A stretch of 64,000 nt of DNA from Sclerodactyla briareus (taxonomy: Eukaryota > Echinodermata > Holothuroidea > Dendrochirotida > Sclerodactylidae): assembly GCA_026419785.1 (NCBI GenBank), contig JAODTK010005922.1:62001-126000 (forward strand), given 5' to 3'. The notes under the pieces are model-generated. The model did no database searches, had not been told where the DNA came from, and saw only the letters and a list, made by a program, of their open reading frames with translations. A program made the position numbers and the translations under genes. Of the stretch, positions 57,954-64,000 are shown piece by piece; position 1 is the first letter of the stretch, and the number at the start of each line of letters is the position of its first letter.

Positions 57954-59891
57954 ATCTCCCAATTCATGCGAACTACACTTATGTCCTTAACGTGAACTTC
58001 TCACAACCAACAAGACCATACCTACAAATGTTCAGCTAAATCTGACAAACTTGTATTTTATAAATGAAACAAAATATTCACGTTAAATTACCTACATTGC
58101 CCCGACTCTACTTTTACTGTTACATTCTTCGAACCTTCTTGTACTACATCCAGCAGCTTTTTTTCACCGGAAACCCCGACAGCAAGTACACAAATTAGAC
58201 TTCTTAATTAGCATGTATATCCAACGCCCAGAATCGTGTATCCTTCGAAGTAGTCCTATATACCGAACTGCATCACCCATGAATCTTCTGATTTTGGGAT
58301 ATCTCAATCCGCTATCAATATACGACATTATGCAAGTTAGCATAGTCGTACGGGCTGGAAACAGAAGACGCAGGACAACACTTTTTACATACACATCCAC
58401 ACAAAATAACAGCAAGTGCCCACAAAGTGTCTCTCCTTGACCCAAAAGATGTGACAGTAGCAATGGGCAAACGCGAATATTCTTGAGTGAAAGTACCCCC
58501 CCCCCTCCCCATGCAGCACAATGAAATATGCCTCTGAATATTGGGAGGAGAATACTACCACTGATAGGTATGAGACGGTTTCATCCATGAGGATTGTTGG
58601 CTTCCAATAGACCATATCGCAAATGAATTGAGGCTGCTTCACAAGTGATATTTTGTTTTCTAGATAATTCTGTTTAGATTTCCACCATACAATGGTTTAG
58701 TTCTTATTTATTCATAAAAACAGCGGTAACAAACAAATTTGGCCAAAATACTTGTCATTCGGCTCAAGAATGAAATAATATGCTGGGTATTTCAAGCTTA
58801 ATCAGTCATAGTTCTAAATTGTTTACACTAAAATATACTAGCCTCACACAGTGCATTTTGGGATAGATGTGTATAAATGTTATACATTGATTTTGTTTAC
58901 GTAAGTATAGGAGTAATGTCTTCTCATTCTTTTCCCCTGATGGCTTCCTTTCCATGTTTGTCTGAAGTTTCATGCTAGAAACGTTAGTTTTCAGTTGAGC
59001 TCTTAATCTGACTAAAAAAGTGTTTTTTTGGATGCATTTCCATTTGAAGGTTTGCTACCTCTATAGGCCTTGAATAATGTTTTCCAAACTTGTCTTAACT
59101 CATCAGAAAATATATTCATCCCCTACGAACACGTCCTATTTATTTGCGATATGGTCTATGCAATGTTAGGTCACGTATATTTCCGAAAGAGAAAGTCCAA
59201 GGTAAGAAAGCAAGAAGTCACAAATTTTGCCTTCAGTTTCCCTAAATTCTGACAGAATATGAAATTAACATACTGCAGAAGTTGAGGAACAAAAAATGAT
59301 TAAGAATTTATGTTACGAAGACGCTGTGAGTACTTCCGCAGCGGGGAGTATGAAACATACCGTTGCTTTCCGAAACAACACATATTATATTATTGAATTC
59401 ATAATCAGAAAATTATTCACTAGAAAGTATTTGACGTAAAAAAAAAATCATTCTATGGAACGGTAAGCCTTCCGACCATACCATATGCGCTTCTTCTCTT
59501 ATAAGCAACCGATTCTGTCAATGAATTGCCACAGGCCGCGATCACGACGAAAGAGTAGGTATCTAAAGAGTTGTCACGTAAAAAGGTCCCTTTCTGACAA
59601 AACTGTGACCTAATAAATGAATAATAATGAATAATACACACATTCATATAGCGCTTTTTAAGGCCTAGAGTTTGCCAGTGGCGCGTTACAAAATGAGAGA
59701 GAGTAATGTGTGACAGAGATGGTTCCTAATTTCGACAAAAGTAGATGCTACAAACAAGTATTAAATGGACGAGCTGAGATTTTATTATATACGGCTATTA
59801 ATTTTTTTCTCCAAACTACTTAGTGCAGATTTCCCCCAATCTGCCTTCCAGACATTAGCAAGTATTTGCAAATAAAATTTAGATGCCTAGA
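57954..59891. other. Unrecognised non-coding DNA
   Basis: No supportable gene or element. A C-run lies at about 58495-58510. Frames at 58164-58463 (minus) and 58213-58440 (plus) overlap without a recognisable motif. Confidence 0.45.
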
Positions 59892-59902
59892 ACATATATA
59901 TA

Positions 59903-59977
<75 letters not shown>

Positions 59978-60060
59978 TATATATTATAATATATATATAT
60001 ATATATATATAATAATATATATATATATATATATATACTATATATATATATATATATATA
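59892..60060. repeat. (AT)n microsatellite
   Basis: About 170 bp of almost uninterrupted TA repeat. Tyr/Ile-rich frames on both strands are artefacts. Confidence 0.97.
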
Positions 60061-63000
60061 CCGGACCACTGCTGGCGATGGTTCAACAAACACAGCAAAA
60101 TTAAGTAGAGAGTAAATACATCCGCAGATATCCAATAGCATTAGTAATATATCCATAACAGCGTCGTTCGAGAATACGTTTTAATTCCATGCTCTTTAGA
60201 GTAATGAAATAGACTATCCAAATCCAATTAAAAGCACATTCACGATATCTGCCTGTTATGTTGAAGGCATAGCCTACAACATTCCATTGTCTTGTGGCAT
60301 TTACGTTCTCCACTACGATTAGGTTACCACTTGATTATGTATCTAGTTACGATATTTGCTCACCAGATTCATCAATTTCTAAGAGTTCGCTGACAGGGAA
60401 GATGTCGAAAAAACTTCAACACCCATGTACGGAAAGGGCAGATTTTTACAAAAGCTCGTTTGTTGTTTTGTTGTTGTGTTTTGTACTAACAGTCTAAAGT
60501 AATCATGTTATTCAACTCATTTCCCAGCTGACCGCGCATTGCAGGAGAGCAATCACTAATGGATAATAGCACCTAAATTTGACGAAATTGGCCCCAGGGA
60601 TAGTTCGGCACCTGCATACAGGGGAAATATAGCCTCGTGACGAGTAACAACACACGTAATGTCTCATTTAAGCTCCGAAAAGTGTGAGAGAAACACTCAA
60701 AATTCAATGCCGTATTCAACGTGGTCGTGTACCAAATTATTCGAGAAATGAGGACGCGTCTTTCTTATTTCTGTCTATCCCAATATCTCATGGGTAATGC
60801 CCAACAATGCAGAAAATTATTATTCGCTAGGCTGTATTTGTAAAAAGGTGAACCTGTGAAATCATTTCGAATACGAGGTAAATGAAAGTTCAAACAGTAC
60901 TTTTTTGTCTTTATGAATCTTAGAGAAGGGGAGCGGGACTTTTTTTCCCTTAACACTCACCAGACTTAGAAACAATAGCCTGATCTTTCATTCGAATACG
61001 AATGCATTTTTAATTAATTATTAAGTATTATTTCACACACGAGAACACGTGATGCTGTTTCGTTTCCTAAAACATCTGATTCTCAGCCGTTAGGATTAGC
61101 GTTGTATGATAGTATAGATCGAATTACCCACTATTCAGCATGAAATTCTCTATGCTCTATATTGCGCAGTAAGTGTTTCGAAGAAATGAGAAATAATACC
61201 CTGGATAATTAAATGGTAACCTTGGTGAGAATAAGCAGTGGGCAATATACCGAATTTCACCGTCTCGCTGATTGGAAAAGTGTAGCTGTAATTACAGGTG
61301 ATGCATAAGAACACTGATGTTGACAAACGCGTCAGCGAGAGAGTGCATCTCTCCGGAAAACCGGAAGGATTATTTTATGTAGTTATGTGTACTCACTCCT
61401 ACTCCATGCAACGTGGGATAGTTTTCACGGTTTGAAAGATTCTGCATGTAGTTGAAGATCGATGATACATTGCATAATCAATTCCTAACTGGCAAAATAC
61501 CGTTATTGCTGTGGGAGGATCCGGAGAGATGTACTAAGTTCCGGTTACGATTCAACAACCACGAGCAAACAGTACGTAACATCGGATCGGACCGCACGTC
61601 ACTTTGACTTATACAGCTATTCGCCAGGAAACCTTGAGTGCATGAGTATCGATTCAAGGTTTTCCAGAGATAACCAACGTAAACGATAAGACATGACATG
61701 GGTCTGTAAATATGTTCATGTATTGCGTTCCCTCACATGACATTTATTTGCAGCCTTGAAGCAAAACCAATTTAGTTGTTTATGACGCTTTTCATTTAAC
61801 TCACAGTCCGTTTGTGTTTCGCGCTAAGTTGTTACGAAATTATGTTTCAGTATACTGTTTAACTTCGGGCGGTTCATTTAGGTCGACGCAATCCATCAAT
61901 ATATAGTATTATATCACCTTCGGCAGCTGGCGAGCACTTAACGATGTCGCCCAGCTGCGTGGGTAGAAGAACCGTGTTGCATTTTTGCGGATAAACATGT
62001 CATTAGAGAATCAATCTTCGGAATGTTATCAGTGCAGTTGCCGACGAGGTTCTCCCATAGAAATCGCAAGTTGCCCTGTTACAACATTATGCTATTGAGT
62101 TACGCAAATGTACTCTACATCATCATACCGTTCATTAAGGTATCTCAATACTTACATGATACACTGCTATAATTCCCAGCCCAAAATTGTTTCTTCGGTA
62201 CGAAATTGCGTTGAATTCCCCAATCGGGGTAGGAAAAACCCAACAAACCAAAAACCTATCAACATACGTATTACTCTTCGGCAAAGACCGGAGATTTTTT
62301 TTCGCTAGATCGAAATCCTGATTGCATTGGGCTGTGCAACATGAAAAAGTTATATTTTTATTTTCTGAAACTTCCAGTTCAGGTGTGACGACCCAATTGT
62401 CCATTACAAAACACCTGGATATAACTTACTGCGTAATCGCTCTACCAAGCTGCAAACATATTTTGTCATCAGTTCACTAGCTGCGAGGATCAATGAGTGA
62501 AAAATCCTTGATGGTTGACTCTTTTGGTTTAGAAAACTATCTTCTAGGAGTTTAGGAGCAATGCTCAATCATCGGTAGTTAAATCATCGCTACGTCACTT
62601 CCTCAGAACTTAGCTGCAAATGCGTGTGTGGAAATAAACCTACTTGTGTATATCTGTGAGGTGACCATATCATGAATGGAAGATAACTGCATCGTATTAG
62701 TGATGTAATATTCTGTGTCAATATTGTATTCATATACTAATAGATGGGGTAAATGTAGTCTTGAATGGCCGTACATCGAGACATGTAGGGATGTGGCTGT
62801 CGTTTGTCATGTGCTCATATATAGCAACAAAACATGGGGGAAACAGGATCCTAGCCAATATTAATGGTGATGTACGAAGATATGGTTTGGAAAAAAAAGC
62901 AGTACCATTTAATTTAACAGGTAAATGATTGTGCTTGTTAGAATGTGGGTATTAATACATGACCTGTTTTCATGAGGATTTGTGTACTTGTGTACCGCTA

Positions 63001-63619
63001 TGCTTGTAAGCACTATACTTCGAGATATCAAGTGCATGTAGAACTGTTCAATGTAGTGGGTGTAAGATCTAAGATCTGATTCTACTAATATACGTGAAGT
63101 TGTGAAGGCTGACCTAACGATGCATTGAATATGGTGCTGCAGATTCATGTAGCGTCAAAAACATGGTCATTGGAGGTATTGAGAGATTCACCTAGTGGAA
63201 TGGAGATATTATAACCAATTAAAATCAACTGTTTTCTGTCCCATCCTGTATGAGGATATTGCTCTGCATCCAGAGCAATCATAACCTCCTTGACACGCAT
63301 TTGGATTGATGGAAGGATACACATATGGACTAGTGGAGTGGAATGAGAGAAATAGCCGAGTACCATGGGCGTAAATCTGGTACTGCAGTCAAAGCCGGGT
63401 AATTGTTTTATTATTATATAGTTTATATTTTACAACCACCTGAGGCCCAGACTAAACACCGGGGAACGAGAAAGTTGTATAGAGGTAACGGGGCGAGAGG
63501 TAGCACTCCCATCACGGACATGTTGTGGACGTTGCTCCAAATAGGCCTCACATCGATTCAGTGTGATGTCGGTCACACCAAACTCATGGAGTCATCGTAT
63601 TAACATGACATTTTCACTG
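60061..63619. other. Unrecognised non-coding DNA
   Basis: About 3.5 kb without a supportable gene, RNA or transposon; open frames are all under 100 codons and unrecognised. Confidence 0.45.
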
Positions 63620-63768
63620 AACACTTGCTGGATAAAGGGCCCTACCTATACACGAGGTCCGGCAAGGGTGCAGACCTGGATACGACACCTAATTGACATT
63701 CTGCAAAACCTTCACCAGTACACGGTATACAATGCAACCTCTGCGGACCTCAAATGTGAAAGAGGTGC
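63620..63768 (-). mobile_element. SINE family A copy lacking the tRNA head
   Basis: The words ACTTGCTG, GAGGTCCGGCAAGGGTGCAG, ACCTGGATAC-ACACCTAATTG and CCTTCACCAG follow the order in 50466-50570. Identity fades after about 63768. It is the most diverged of the five copies. Confidence 0.7.
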
Positions 63769-63840
63769 TATTGCACGCCGACAGCAACTGCATGTCACAG
63801 CAATCGGAGCAGCACTGTGATTCAAAAGAAAGAGTGTCGT

Positions 63841-63930
63841 ACCCCCCCCCCCCCACACAATCACACACATCCACGCACCTCACAACACTACCCACCAACA
63901 GCCCCCACACCACCAACACCCGCACCCATA
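63841..63930. repeat. C-run followed by CA-rich low complexity
   Basis: A run of C (about 63842-63854) continues into CACAC, CCACC and CACCAACA words. Thr/His/Ser-rich frames across it are artefacts. Confidence 0.85.
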
Positions 63931-64000
63931 GCCTGCAGGAGTCAGTATGCACTCTCAGCAACGCGGTCTCTAAACTATGGTTGGGCTTGTAGGCAGATTG

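Noticed and set aside
59883-60156. Tyr/Ile-rich frames on both strands resembling membrane peptides
   Set aside because: They are translations of a 170 bp AT microsatellite.

Overview
This 64 kb window looks like ordinary nuclear DNA from an animal, probably a marine invertebrate or basal deuterostome, but the species cannot be named from the sequence. No intact protein-coding gene is visible. Open frames rarely exceed 100 codons, and the longest (149 codons, 2489-2938) resembles nothing I recognise. There are no operons, ribosome-binding sites, rRNA genes or CRISPR arrays. The evidence for an animal genome is a dense layer of decayed retrotransposons typical of metazoans: CR1/L2/Jockey-like LINEs with an APE endonuclease and a reverse transcriptase (RT), one Ty3/Gypsy LTR element, and tRNA-headed SINEs. 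hAT-type DNA transposons and many AT, AAT, ATAC and GT microsatellites are also present.

Layout. 1-13 kb is mostly unrecognised, with LINE scraps at 3.1-3.4 and 4.75-5.04 kb and a G-rich minisatellite at 9.15-9.35 kb. 13.77-18.72 kb holds a minus-strand LINE whose endonuclease end has been caught up in a 1.5 kb tandem duplication (two full units and one partial), which breaks off in an AT microsatellite. 19.9-21.28 kb is a hAT element with a smaller hAT-type element nested in its right end; both have 8 bp target-site duplications. 22.3-23.8 kb is a plus-strand LINE followed by a tail sequence shared with a SINE family. 24.5-27.0 kb has two more elements with terminal inverted repeats. 28.1-29.5 kb contains two abutting minus-strand LINE fragments of different types, and 30.3-30.7 kb has ORF1 scraps. 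38.1-41.8 kb holds LINE remains including an internally deleted copy with an esterase-like ORF1. 42.9-43.6 kb is a local duplication and 46.2-47.0 kb an old degenerate repeat field. 48.0-50.25 kb is a minus-strand Gypsy element with LTR, primer-binding site and pol but no gag. 50.45-50.82 and 51.68-52.03 kb are SINEs. 54.2-56.6 kb is a plus-strand LINE whose RT palm has expanded into a roughly 202 bp tandem array. 57.2-57.5 kb is another LINE end. The remainder is unrecognised non-coding DNA and simple repeats.

Nothing here works as a gene network. The window records repeated transposon insertion, truncation, nesting and local tandem duplication. The most unusual items are the tandem array built from an RT palm segment, the nested hAT pair with both target-site duplications still readable, and a SINE family whose 3' tail also follows a LINE C-terminus, a possible LINE/SINE partnership.
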